Below the pieces are notes generated by a model. That model worked only from the letters and a program-made list of their open reading frames with translations, had not been told where the DNA came from and searched no databases. A stretch of 64,000 bases of DNA from Rossellomorea aquimaris (lineage in GTDB: Bacteria; Bacillota; Bacilli; Bacillales; Bacillaceae_B), in NCBI RefSeq assembly GCF_008180865.1, contig NZ_VTEX01000002.1, positions 620,001 through 684,000 of the forward strand, given 5' to 3'. Below, in pieces: positions 46,173 to 54,895 of the stretch. Position numbers and translations under genes: made by a program. Position 1 is the stretch's first letter. Each line of letters opens with the position of its first letter.

Positions 46173-46243
46173 GAGGGACGGACTCTTATGACAGATTTTT
46201 CTCATTTGTACACCCTCAATAACCATTTCGAGGTCCGTCCCTC
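46173..46243. repeat. Long-loop copy of the dispersed palindromic repeat
   Basis: GAGGGACGGACT (46173-46184) and AGGTCCGTCCCTC (46231-46243) are complementary arms separated by 46 bases. The right arm directly abuts the truncated beginning of the decayed gene at 46272, so the repeat may mark the site where the gene lost its 5' end. Confidence 0.75.
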
Positions 46244-46271
46244 TTTCCTCAAGTGCGTAAATCACCGCCAA

Positions 46272-46635
46272 ATGGAAAGTACCCACCGATTATTATATAT
46301 CGCCTTTTGCGTCATGTTCATCGCGATTTGGCTGGACAGCATAGGGGTTCAATTGGGCTTATGACATTACAATCTATGAAGTCCTCCCCTTCTTATAAAC
46401 CGTGGGATATTACCTTGATTCCTAACCACATGCACATTTCTTTATTAAAGGAATACTTTATGGTTTCTTGATTTCCTTTGTAGCAGAGCCGATATTTGTG
46501 TGGAGTGAATATGTGGTTTATACAGGATGGAAATACATCTATTCATTTCCGATTTATACAGTTATGTATTTCGCCTCTCATTATTTATGTACAAGAAATC
46601 ACTTTAGAAGCATCCAAAAGGTCAGAAAGCGGTAA
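46272..46635 (+). pseudogene. Decayed CBO0543-family membrane-protein gene
   Basis: Three pieces in three frames resemble the intact gene at 56824-57375. Frame 1 (from 46272) gives RLLYIAFCVMFIAIWLDSIG (intact: ANLDGIGYDLGL region) and ends in stops. Frame 2 (about 46390-46465) gives PWDITLIPNHMHISLLKEYF (intact: FDYALIPVTYMLLYKYF). Frame 3 (about 46470-46635) gives ISFVAEPIFVWSEYVVYTGW, then KYIYSFPIYTVMYF (intact: FIAEPIFQWLHIYKIYHWKV and SFVIYIALSYL). Several frameshifts and stops show old decay, and the N-terminal part is missing. It has no function as a protein. Confidence 0.75.
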
Positions 46636-46657
46636 GGGATCAACTCTTTCTGACCTT
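46618..46657 (+). terminator. Hairpin at the end of the decayed gene
   Basis: AAGGTCAGAAAG and CTTTCTGACCTT are perfect 12-base complements with a 16-base loop. It overlaps the stop of the decayed gene and is probably its former terminator. Confidence 0.65.
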
Positions 46658-46716
46658 TATGTAATGATCCCAAGGATTTTGGCTGATGTTTGGACACAAT
46701 CCAATGATACCTTCCC

Positions 46717-47568
46717 CTAGTTTTTCTCCCAGTTTCCCTGGTAATCTTCTATATATCGTTCTAATCGAATGGGATCCGTATTGGTTATTTTCTTGAATTC
46801 ATGCGTGACTCCCCCCGCCAACCCTAACTTGGTTGGAAAATGAATCCCGATGACCACATTTACGAAGTCCTCTTTTTCACCTTTTTTCACCATATAAGAT
46901 TTAAATTCCTTCACTGAAGGATTCGAGTATTGGATCTTCTCCCCGAGTATCGTCGACATCAATTCGGCTACTTCATAGAAATCGATAGCCCGATCTCCTG
47001 TGATGACATGATTCTTATTCGTATGCTCTTGAGGGTGTTGAAAAGCATGTATGGCAATTTCAGCAAGGTCCCTTGTATCGACAAAGCTGGTTTTCCCTTT
47101 TCCTGCAGGAATGAATATCCTTCTATTTTCTTTGATTTCACCTGCCAAAAAGTCCTGGAGATTTTGCATGAAATATCCGGCTCTGATGAAAGTATAGGGG
47201 ATACCCAGTTTTTTAATCATCTTTTCGTTTTTATGATGATGAATGAAAGGAAGATATTGTACATCCTTGACGGATAAGTAAACAATATGCTGGATGCCCC
47301 TATTCTTCATCGCTTCTAGAAAAGCTTGAAACTCCAGTTTGTCTCCTGGGGGATACATCAGAAATACTTGATCCACCTGATCCAAGGCCTCATTAAACGT
47401 CCCAGGATCGGACAAGTCCAACATTGTAAAGTCATAATCTTCTCCATAGATATCTTTCGCTTTTTCAACATTTCTTACGGCGCATTTCATGCAGACATTC
47501 CGTTCTTTTAATTTCTTGGCTACTTCTATCCCTACTTTTCCGTTAAACCCCGTCACAAGTATAGTCAT
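46717..47568 (-). CDS. NmrA-like NAD(P)-binding protein
   Basis: A 283-residue Rossmann-fold protein of the atypical SDR (NmrA/HSCARG, quinone oxidoreductase 2-like) family. The nucleotide-binding loop is MTILVTGFNGKVGIEVAKKL (GxxGxxG), followed by VRNVEKAKD, VFLMYPPGD and LSVKDVQYLPFIHHHKNEKMIKK, the last replacing the usual YxxxK by HxxxK. FIRAGYFMQNL and TSFVDTRDLAEIA are typical. It may sense or oxidise NADPH or a quinone; substrate unknown. It is monocistronic. Confidence 0.87.
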   Translation of the reverse strand: MTILVTGFNGKVGIEVAKKLKERNVCMKCAVRNVEKAKDIYGEDYDFTMLDLSDPGTFNEALDQVDQVFLMYPPGDKLEFQAFLEAMKNRGIQHIVYLSVKDVQYLPFIHHHKNEKMIKKLGIPYTFIRAGYFMQNLQDFLAGEIKENRRIFIPAGKGKTSFVDTRDLAEIAIHAFQHPQEHTNKNHVITGDRAIDFYEVAELMSTILGEKIQYSNPSVKEFKSYMVKKGEKEDFVNVVIGIHFPTKLGLAGGVTHEFKKITNTDPIRLERYIEDYQGNWEKN

Positions 47569-47801
47569 TCCCTCTCACTCCTCGTCAAGCACTGCGATAC
47601 CCCATGCCCTCTTCAGTCATATTGTAAATCATCTTTCTTATTTTGCTTAATCCCCCGGATTCCATGTAATTGTTTCATGAATGAACACCTATCTTTTCGT
47701 TCCATTCACCATCCACGAAATCCTCCCTTATTTCCGAACATAAATAATCCCTTTTCAGGCAAAATAATAACAACCATCAAAAGACGGCAGGTGAATTACG
47801 A

Positions 47802-49208
47802 ATGAGTCCTTCTAAAAAGATCGTCGACAGAATCGAACAGAATATAAAGGGAATTCACTCCGCCTTGTATCAGACGGAAGATTTGAAGATAAGGGATCTC
47901 ATTTTTCTAGACAAACCATGCAAGCTACTCTACATCGATTCCCTGGTGGATAAAAAGTTGATCGAACGAAACATCATTGAACCTCTTCTTGAATGCAAAC
48001 AGGAAACTGGCCCGGAATCCGTGATAAAGAATGCGGAGTATAGTAGAACGACCGATCTCGAAGTGACCGTGAATGGTCTTCTCGAGGGGAGCTGTGCCCT
48101 GTTAACAGAAGGGGTACATTCCGTCCTTTTGATGCCCGTTGGCGCCGTGGATTCAAAGTCCATTAATGAACCGGAAAATGAACATATCATCAAAGGATCC
48201 CATGATGGATTTCTGGAGAACATTGATAAAAACATCTTCCTAATCAGACGAAGAGTGAAAAACCCTTCATTACGAATTAAAAATTATACGTTGGGCTCTA
48301 AAACAAATACAAAAGCCTCGATTGTCTATATTGAAGAACTGGTGGATCATGGTCCATTAGACGTGTTAATAAAAAGGATAGAAGCGGTGAATGTCGGGGA
48401 GCTTCAATCTGCGGGGGAACTGGAAGAATTAATTGAAGACAACAGCTATTCAGTATTTCCACAAATATTATCAACCGAGAGACCCGACCGGGCGGCATCC
48501 TATTTATTAGAAGGGAAATCACTTGTCATCGTGGATGGAACTCCACATGTTCTGGTTTCTCCTATTACCTTTTTCAGCTTTTATCAGTCACCTGATGACT
48601 ATAATAGCAGATGGATCATCGGGTCGTTTTTCCGGCTCATAAGGATATTCAGCTTTTTGGTGGCCATCTGCTTACCCGCCATTTATATTGCAGTCGTTTC
48701 CTTTCATTCAGAAGTTCTGCCCATAGGGATTCAATATGCGATCAGAGTTCAAATTGAATACGTCCCGCTGCCACCATTTTTTGAAGCCATTGCGATGCAG
48801 CTGGTACTGGAACTGTTGAAGGAGGCTGCGATCCGCCTCCCCTCACCCATTGCACAAACAATCGGGATTGTCGGCGGTTTGGTCATCGGGACGGCAATAG
48901 TAGAAGCAGGTTTTGTTTCCAACACGATGATCGTCGTCGTTGCACTTACTGCCATCGCCTCTTTCGTAGCACCTGTCAACCAAATGGGGACAGGTGCCAG
49001 GATCATGGCTTTCCCGATTATGCTCGCGGCCACTTTTTTTGGCTTTTTAGGCATTGTCCTTGCTCTTTCCGTATTACTCATACACCTCTGCAGGTTGGAG
49101 TCTTTCGGAAAACCTTACTTGGAACCCTTAGCCCCATTACACTTCAAGGGAATGAAAGATTCACTTATCAAAATCAAAAAGAGAAATAATACTTTAAAAC
49201 AAACGTAA
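47802..49208 (+). CDS. Spore germinant receptor subunit A, second operon
   Basis: A 468-residue GerA family protein, shorter at the N-terminus than the one at 27.3-29.0 kb. The soluble domain has IIEPLLECKQETGPE, VLLMPVGAVDSKSINEPENE (normally RGP..GF.E), FLIRRRVKNPSLRIKNYTLG and STERPDRAASYLLEGKSLVIVDGTPHVL. The membrane domain has AVVSFHSEVLPIG and PPFFEAIAMQLVLELLKEAA. AGGTGA lies 7 bases before the ATG. It is first in an A-B-C operon; note the order differs from the A-C-B order of the first operon. Replacement of the usual VRGPREGF-like motif suggests divergence in specificity. Confidence 0.93.
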   Translation: MSPSKKIVDRIEQNIKGIHSALYQTEDLKIRDLIFLDKPCKLLYIDSLVDKKLIERNIIEPLLECKQETGPESVIKNAEYSRTTDLEVTVNGLLEGSCALLTEGVHSVLLMPVGAVDSKSINEPENEHIIKGSHDGFLENIDKNIFLIRRRVKNPSLRIKNYTLGSKTNTKASIVYIEELVDHGPLDVLIKRIEAVNVGELQSAGELEELIEDNSYSVFPQILSTERPDRAASYLLEGKSLVIVDGTPHVLVSPITFFSFYQSPDDYNSRWIIGSFFRLIRIFSFLVAICLPAIYIAVVSFHSEVLPIGIQYAIRVQIEYVPLPPFFEAIAMQLVLELLKEAAIRLPSPIAQTIGIVGGLVIGTAIVEAGFVSNTMIVVVALTAIASFVAPVNQMGTGARIMAFPIMLAATFFGFLGIVLALSVLLIHLCRLESFGKPYLEPLAPLHFKGMKDSLIKIKKRNNTLKQT

Positions 49209-49235
49209 TCCAGAAACGAAAGTGTGGAATCGTCA

Positions 49236-50330
49236 ATGTCACAGACAGGATCCCTAACGAACTGGCAGATATTTTTTCTAATGACTCAAACTCAAGTCGG
49301 ATTCGCCATATTAACACTGCCGAATACATTGCAAAGTACAAGTAAAGGAGACGGCTGGATGTCGGTCCTTTTGGCAGGAGTGGCTCTCCAGCTGTTTCTA
49401 GGTATTATCTGGCTATTATTGAGGCGTTTCCCCAATTTAAACTATGCCGAAATCACCATATTCTTACTGGGGAAATATGCAGGGAATTTTGTAAATATGA
49501 TCATGTATCTTTACTTTATCGTCACTGCATCGTTTGTATTACTTCGGTTTGCGTCCATCATAAAAGAACACCTGTTGACGATCACTCCTTATTGGGTAAT
49601 CGGATTGCTGATGATGCTTACCTGTACGTATTTAGCCATTAGTGACATTCGAATTATCGCCAGATTCTTTGGGCTCATATCGATTCTTTTTCTTTTCTTA
49701 TTCGGAATTTCTTTTTTTTCCTTTCTATTGCCTTTGGACTTACATCATATTCTCCCTTTAGGAAACACCGGTATAAAGGATATTGCCATCGGCAGCAAAG
49801 ATTGTCTGTTAGCCATCTTGGGATTTGAGGTGATCTTGTTTTTATATCCCCTCGCTTCCAAGAAGGGGACCACATTCTTAAAAGTGATCACATGGGCCAA
49901 TGTTTTTGTAACAGGTTTAACTACTTATTTTGTCATTCTTTGCATCCTGATTTTCAGTGAATCCGTCCTGAAACAAATTAAATATCCCGTTATCTACTTT
50001 TTGCGGCCCCTTCATTTTCAAATGGTAGACCGTATCGATTTACTATTTATATCGATTTGGATTGTCCCACTGGCAGCATCGATTGTCATCTATATATATC
50101 TGAGCAGTAAAAGTCTTTCTTTTTTCAAGGGCAAACCCTATAAACTGGTTTTGATGAATAGCACATTGATTTTCGTCCTATTTACGATCGCAAAGAAAGA
50201 TCCAGACTCACAAGATCTCTATTCCAACTATGTTGAATATTTGAGCTATGCCGTCGTATTCGCCATTCCATGCATATTGCTATTGTTTTCTTACCTAGTA
50301 AAGAAACGGGAAAAGGAGGTTTCCTATTGA
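49236..50330 (+). CDS. Spore germinant receptor subunit B, second operon
   Basis: A 364-residue, ten-helix spore germination permease (APC-like). It opens SLTNWQIFFLMTQTQVGFAIL and carries LGKYAGNFVNMIMYLYFIVTASFVLLRFA. The ATG at 49236 fits the family length; a GTG 12 bases upstream is also possible, and the ribosome binding site is weak in both cases. It follows the A subunit by 27 bases and overlaps the C subunit start by four bases. Confidence 0.92.
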   Translation: MSQTGSLTNWQIFFLMTQTQVGFAILTLPNTLQSTSKGDGWMSVLLAGVALQLFLGIIWLLLRRFPNLNYAEITIFLLGKYAGNFVNMIMYLYFIVTASFVLLRFASIIKEHLLTITPYWVIGLLMMLTCTYLAISDIRIIARFFGLISILFLFLFGISFFSFLLPLDLHHILPLGNTGIKDIAIGSKDCLLAILGFEVILFLYPLASKKGTTFLKVITWANVFVTGLTTYFVILCILIFSESVLKQIKYPVIYFLRPLHFQMVDRIDLLFISIWIVPLAASIVIYIYLSSKSLSFFKGKPYKLVLMNSTLIFVLFTIAKKDPDSQDLYSNYVEYLSYAVVFAIPCILLLFSYLVKKREKEVSY

Positions 50331-51421
50331 GAAAGATTCCGGTTATTTTCATTGCTGTATTCCTTCTGGCAGGGTGCTGGGACCAAAACCAGCTAAACGA
50401 CAACAGACTGGTTAACGGGATCAGTTTTGACAAAGCTGAAGAGTCCGATCAGATTTTGGGGACAGTCAGGGCGATTAATATACGCAGTGCTGGTGGCGGT
50501 AAGTTTGAAGTCATGGATGAATTTTATGAAACGGAGAACGAAACGGTCACCCAGCTTGCGGTGGATCTTCAAGACAAAGTATCCGGGAATATGGATGTAG
50601 GGAAAGCATTTGTCATTATTGTCGGGGAAGAATTGGCCCAAACCAAGGGCATCACTTCACTAGTAGAGCCGATTCTTCGATCCACCAGGGGATATATCTC
50701 CTCGCGTATCGTGATAAGTGAAGGAAAGGGCCATGAAATCTTGTCCTTGAAGCTTGAAGATAGTCCCATTGTTTTCGAGGTGGATAATCTGCTTACAGGC
50801 GGGACAAAAGGAACATCTATTCCTAAAGAAACCACGTTTACGGCTTGGAATGAAATATCAGACAAGACCAATGATATCTTTCTCCCCTATATTAAAAAAG
50901 ATAACCAAGACAAGGTGATGCTGGCAGGGTCGGCTTTATTTAACGGTGATAAATTCACTGGTGATACACTGACAACAAGCCAGACCTCACTTCTGCTCAT
51001 ATTAAGAAATGAATTGGGATACAGGGCCCTATTAAGTATAAAATCAGACGAGTTAAGTCAGCCTTTTACCATTGTCATTGATAATGCCAAGACAAAAATG
51101 GATGTTAAGAAAGAAAACGGGAAAGTCACCTGCACGGTTACAGCTAATCTTCAAGCAAGGATACAAAGCTATTATGAAGAAAAACCTTCTGAAGATTTCA
51201 AAAGCTTAAATACTTTGGCTTCAAAGGAACTCACGAAAAAAGCAAAGGAACTTACCGACCTTCTAATCAAAGCGAATAGTGACGCTTTAGGAATCGCCAA
51301 AGATCTCTCCACGAAATATCCTGATTCCTGGAATGCCGAAGCGTGGAAACAGGACTATCAACAAGTGACGATAAAGCCAAAGGTAAACGTTGAGATCCTC
51401 GGGTCTAACAATCTTAAGTAA
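50327..51421 (+). CDS. Spore germinant receptor subunit C (lipoprotein), second operon
   Basis: A 364-residue Ger(x)C lipoprotein. The start is TTG at 50327, whose TTGA overlaps the TGA stop of the B subunit; AAAGGAGG lies 7 bases upstream. The protein opens MRKIPVIFIAVFLLAGC with the lipobox LLAGC, then WDQNQLNDNRLVNGISFDKAE, the family start. The C-terminal domain contains CTVTANLQARIQSYYEE and DSWNAEAWKQDYQ. It is anchored to the spore inner membrane and completes the receptor. Confidence 0.93.
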   Translation: MRKIPVIFIAVFLLAGCWDQNQLNDNRLVNGISFDKAEESDQILGTVRAINIRSAGGGKFEVMDEFYETENETVTQLAVDLQDKVSGNMDVGKAFVIIVGEELAQTKGITSLVEPILRSTRGYISSRIVISEGKGHEILSLKLEDSPIVFEVDNLLTGGTKGTSIPKETTFTAWNEISDKTNDIFLPYIKKDNQDKVMLAGSALFNGDKFTGDTLTTSQTSLLLILRNELGYRALLSIKSDELSQPFTIVIDNAKTKMDVKKENGKVTCTVTANLQARIQSYYEEKPSEDFKSLNTLASKELTKKAKELTDLLIKANSDALGIAKDLSTKYPDSWNAEAWKQDYQQVTIKPKVNVEILGSNNLK

Positions 51422-51464
51422 ATCTTTGCATTCGTTGATTAAACAGGATCGTTCATTTTTTAAA

Positions 51465-51495
51465 AAAGCCGGCCACTTCCCCAATGGCCGGCTTT
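51465..51495. terminator. Terminator after the second ger operon
   Basis: AAAGCCGGCCA and TGGCCGGCTTT form a perfect 11-base stem with a 9-base loop and flanking A/T runs. Confidence 0.92.
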
Positions 51496-51591
51496 CCTTA
51501 TTAAGAGCTATCCATTAGATGATAGTTCAATTACTCACGCAATGCGCATTGCACCGTTAATCTGTTTGGAAAATCAACCTTGATTAGAAAG

Positions 51592-52284
51592 TTATCTTGG
51601 TTTAACTGGTAGTAGATCTATGAATAAGAACCGATCCTTCTTCGTGAGATAATCCGGCGTCACTCTTTCCTTCCCCATCTCATATCGGATCGGGAAAGCA
51701 AAGTTCGGCCCGTCAAATACAAACGTATGAAACTCTCCGTTCTCCCCGCAAATATCACGAGTCTCTTCCGGATAATCCCCTATAAACGCCTCATCATATA
51801 CTCTCCCTGCAAAGGACCGATCCAATTGATCCATATCCACACAAGTGAGCACGGTTTGAAATCCAAGGTCAATGAATTCACGGCCAAGTTCCCCGACAGG
51901 CCGACCCCAAAGTGGAAAGACCGGAGTGATCCCCGTTCCCGAAAGCATCTTCTCCCTATATTCCCGCACATCCTTAAGATGAATATCCCCGAAGACCATG
52001 TGTGAAACCCCGTCCTCCAGCATATCTGAGACCGCTCTCTCCATCCGCTCCTGATACATCTCATTCGAACACTCCTCCGGGATCCAGACCTCACGAAGCG
52101 GAATCCCAAGTGAGTCCGACTGCCTCTTCAACAACTCATACCGGACGCCATGAATCGAAACCCGGTCGAACCCTTCCGTCAGCGTCACGAGCAATGAATC
52201 AATTTCGTATTCCGGATTTTGTTGAATTTTATATAATGCCAGGGTGGAATCCTTTCCACCGCTGAATGCTATGACTGTTTTCAT
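51592..52284 (-). CDS. Dph6-related PP-loop ATP pyrophosphatase
   Basis: A 230-residue protein with the PP-loop AFSGGKDSTLALYKI at residues 5-19. It shares the layout of the diphthine-ammonia ligase (Dph6/MJ0570) family: SLLVTLTEGFDRVSIHGVRYELL, GIPLREVWIPEEC, VFGDIHLKDVREYREKM, FPLWGRPVGELGREFIDLGFQTVLTCVD and GENGEFHTFVFDGPNF. Bacteria have no diphthamide, so the substrate is another amide-forming reaction, unknown. The ATG at 52284 lies 5 bases after GGAGG. Confidence 0.88.
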   Translation of the reverse strand: MKTVIAFSGGKDSTLALYKIQQNPEYEIDSLLVTLTEGFDRVSIHGVRYELLKRQSDSLGIPLREVWIPEECSNEMYQERMERAVSDMLEDGVSHMVFGDIHLKDVREYREKMLSGTGITPVFPLWGRPVGELGREFIDLGFQTVLTCVDMDQLDRSFAGRVYDEAFIGDYPEETRDICGENGEFHTFVFDGPNFAFPIRYEMGKERVTPDYLTKKDRFLFIDLLPVKPR

Positions 52285-52375
52285 TTTGACCTCCATGTTT
52301 ACGATATTGTACTATTGACCCTTTTTAACACAAAGCAGTGAACTGACTTTACCGCGAGGAATAAGTTTTTCTCTA

Positions 52376-52936
52376 TTATAATAGAAATTTCCCCTTAATG
52401 ATCTTTGCAACTTCTTGCGCACTCAAGTTTGTATTGCTTATCTTTATATAGTTTGAATACTTTATTTCACCTTCTAATGAATTCAATCTGTATGTCTCCA
52501 TCGACTTTTTCAAATCACCCTCAGACCATTCAATATCCCTTTTTGATGGCTTATGTTCAAGTCTATTTGAACTTTTATTTCGCTCAAGTCTTTCTTCTAC
52601 ATCTGCCTCAAGCTCGACAAAGTAAACCGTGCCTCCCCTGGACTCGAACAACCGGGAGACTTCATTAACATAATCCCAGTCCTCTTGCATATCAAATGCC
52701 CAGACATAAGTAAAAATCATTCCATACAAATTACTCTTTGATACTTCTTCAAATATTTCACGACGAAACAGACTGACTAATTTCTTTCCTTCTTTAGTGC
52801 CGTAATCAAAGAAATGACTGACCAAATCAATCGTCATATGATTATGAAAAAGTTTCAAATCCGTTATTTTAGCTAATTCTTGTCCAACTGTCATCTTGCC
52901 AACTGCTTGAGGTCCAAATAGAAGAACAAGTTTCAT
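52376..52936 (-). CDS. P-loop kinase/AAA-type nucleotide-binding protein
   Basis: A 186-residue protein. The Walker A motif GPQAVGKMTVGQ is at residues 8-19. FHNHMTIDLVSHFF follows, and a second strand ends FVELEADVEERLERN with a lid of charged residues. The layout resembles shikimate/adenylate-kinase-like small kinases (AAA_18/AAA_33); the phosphate acceptor is unknown. GGAGAG precedes the ATG. It is convergent with no near neighbour and probably monocistronic. Confidence 0.82.
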   Translation of the reverse strand: MKLVLLFGPQAVGKMTVGQELAKITDLKLFHNHMTIDLVSHFFDYGTKEGKKLVSLFRREIFEEVSKSNLYGMIFTYVWAFDMQEDWDYVNEVSRLFESRGGTVYFVELEADVEERLERNKSSNRLEHKPSKRDIEWSEGDLKKSMETYRLNSLEGEIKYSNYIKISNTNLSAQEVAKIIKGKFLL

Positions 52937-53249
52937 GAGCTCTCTCCTTTATAATCGATATAAAATTCGCCTGAAAATGATCGTCATGCTTTATAGCATT
53001 ATGTCTCTCCGTTACGGAATCCCTGCGCTTATACTGATTGGGTATTTTCCCCCACGTTGTGTAGTTCTTTTGAAAAGCTTGCGTTATTTTGATCATTTTT
53101 TATCGATTTCTCGGTAAAAATGGCCGCTTAGATAAAAAAAACATCCCGGATAGACCAATATACAGGAATCCCCTCATCATTCCACTACATCATAAGCTTC
53201 CACATCAATTTATCAGCGAAATACGGATTTTATCAGCGAATCCCCTCAA

Positions 53250-53393
53250 TCAGGGACGGACCTCCATAGTGGAATTCTTCCAAACTTCTAAACATGCATC
53301 AAGAAATGATCTAAACGTATTGTCGTTCATCGTAACCTCCCAAACTATGTCACTACCAATTATTTCAAAAGAGATACGTGAACTCAATCCCAT
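53250..53393 (-). pseudogene. Possible gene remnant ending in the dispersed repeat
   Basis: A 47-codon frame (MGLSSRISFEIIGSDIVWEV... to VWKNSTMEVRP) ends at a TGA formed within the repeat arm at 53250-53263. An inner ATG at 53328 has GGGAGG 5 bases upstream. The last codons are encoded by the repeat, so a longer gene may have been cut by insertion of the element. No family was recognised. Confidence 0.3.
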
Positions 53394-53521
53394 ATAAAAA
53401 AAGAAGCTAAACTATTCGTAGAGCCCCTGCTGACATTAAAATACTTACTTATTTCCAGACCCTGTGCAGATTTTCCTTCTAAGGAAGTTCCAAATCAGAA
53501 TAAATCTAGGTGGATAAAAAA

Positions 53522-53550
53522 TAGGGACCATCCAATCAGGATGCCCCCTA
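53522..53550 (-). terminator. Terminator of the CNNM transporter gene
   Basis: TAGGGACCATCC and GGATGCCCCCTA form a stem with two mismatches around a short loop. On the minus strand it is followed by a T run (53514-53520). It lies about 45 bases beyond the stop at 53594. Confidence 0.75.
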
Positions 53551-53593
53551 TAAAGCAGCCCGATTTCAAGAGCCAGTTGCTGCTTTTCCATAT

Positions 53594-54895
53594 CTACATC
53601 TTTGTCACTTCTATATAGCGGAGCTGGATTCCGTCTTTTTCAATCACTTTGAAGCGGTGCCCTTCTTCCTCAATGAAGCTGCCGACTTTGGCATCAAGGT
53701 TTTGCGTCATGTACCAGCCCCCGATGGTGTCGATGTCCAGTTCCCCGATGTCGATGTTTATGTTCAAAAGAGAGTTGACATCATTGATGAGGACCTTTGA
53801 ATCAAGAATGTAATGTCCATCCTTAAGCTTTCGGATTTCAGCCACTTCATCCTCGTCAAATTCATCCCGAATTTCACCGACAATTTCTTCAAGGATATCC
53901 TCAACCGTCACGATGCCGGAAGTACCCCCGTATTCATCAATTAGAACCGCAATATGAACCCGCTCTTTCTGCATTTTCACAAGCAGGTCATGAATCGGAA
54001 TCGTCTCAATGACTGTAATGATCGGATTGATAAAAGGTCGAAGAGTAAAGTTTTCATCCAGTTCGTTGACCATGGCCTCTGTCAGAAGCTCCTTCATATT
54101 GACGAATCCTTTGACGTTATCTTTATCACCGTTTACGACAGGATAACGCGTGAAATTCTCATTTCGAATGGTATCTATCACGTCCGCGAGGGTATCGTCT
54201 ATGGAAAGGGAGACAATTTCTTTTCGTGGAACCATGATTTCTTTCGCAATCCGCTCATCGAATTCAAAGATGTTGTTCACATACTTTAGTTCGTTCTTAT
54301 TGATTTCACCGCTTTTAAAACTTTCCGAAAGCAGGATCCGAAGCTCTTCCTCTGTATGAACTTCTTCATGCTCAGAAGCCGACTTCAACCCGAATATTCC
54401 CACAAGCACACGCGCAGATCCATTTAAGAACCAGATAAATGGATACATGATCCGGTAGAACCAAATGATCGGGCCCGAGAATAACAACGTAACGGCTTCT
54501 GCTTTCTGGATCGCAACCGTTTTTGGCGCAAGTTCCCCTACTACAACGTGAAGGAATGTTACAAGGGCAAAGGCAATACCAAAGGACAGGATATGCGTGA
54601 TCGCTTCATTTAACTCGAAATAATCAAAAAGTGGATGCAAAATCTTTTCCACAGTCGGCTCGCCAAGCCACCCCAATCCAAGGGCAGTAATCGTAATTCC
54701 AAGCTGACAGGCAGATAAATACTCATCCAGATGAGTCACGACCTTCTTAGCGGCAATTGATCCTTTTCGATTCTCCGCAATGAGCTGATCAATCCTGGAA
54801 CCCCGAACCTTTACAATCGCAAATTCCGTCGCTACAAAAAAAGCAGTTAAAGCAATCAATAAAACGATTAAAATTAAGTTTATAGACGTTGTCAA
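53594..54895 (-). CDS. CNNM/CorC-type (HlyC/CorC family) membrane transporter
   Basis: A 433-residue protein. The DUF21/CNNM membrane domain (1-190) has four helices and the motif [20 protein letters not shown], with GWLGEPTVE and [14 protein letters not shown] pair follows (about 205-335; [47 protein letters not shown]). The CorC_HlyC domain is at the C-terminus (345-430). Family members export Mg2+ or related ions, with ATP-Mg sensed by the CBS pair. The start is a TTG at 54895 because a stop lies directly upstream in frame. Its leader has an unusual hairpin between ribosome binding site and start. Confidence 0.92.
   Translation of the reverse strand: MTTSINLILIVLLIALTAFFVATEFAIVKVRGSRIDQLIAENRKGSIAAKKVVTHLDEYLSACQLGITITALGLGWLGEPTVEKILHPLFDYFELNEAITHILSFGIAFALVTFLHVVVGELAPKTVAIQKAEAVTLLFSGPIIWFYRIMYPFIWFLNGSARVLVGIFGLKSASEHEEVHTEEELRILLSESFKSGEINKNELKYVNNIFEFDERIAKEIMVPRKEIVSLSIDDTLADVIDTIRNENFTRYPVVNGDKDNVKGFVNMKELLTEAMVNELDENFTLRPFINPIITVIETIPIHDLLVKMQKERVHIAVLIDEYGGTSGIVTVEDILEEIVGEIRDEFDEDEVAEIRKLKDGHYILDSKVLINDVNSLLNINIDIGELDIDTIGGWYMTQNLDAKVGSFIEEEGHRFKVIEKDGIQLRYIEVTKM

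Larger units (their letters stand above)
52937..53593. other. Low-coding region with repeats and remnant frames
   Basis: A 657-base stretch with no convincing gene. It holds a direct repeat TTTATCAGCGAA (two copies near 53209 and 53229), two copies of AATCCCCTCA, a lone arm of the dispersed palindrome AGGGACGGACCT (53252-53263), a short minus-strand frame ending in that arm and a terminator at 53522-53550. It looks like a site of past insertion or decay. Confidence 0.6.

Noticed and set aside
52869-53096. Minus-strand frame starting MIKITQAFQKNYTTWGKIPN
   Set aside because: No ribosome binding site, and its end overlaps the kinase gene in another frame.
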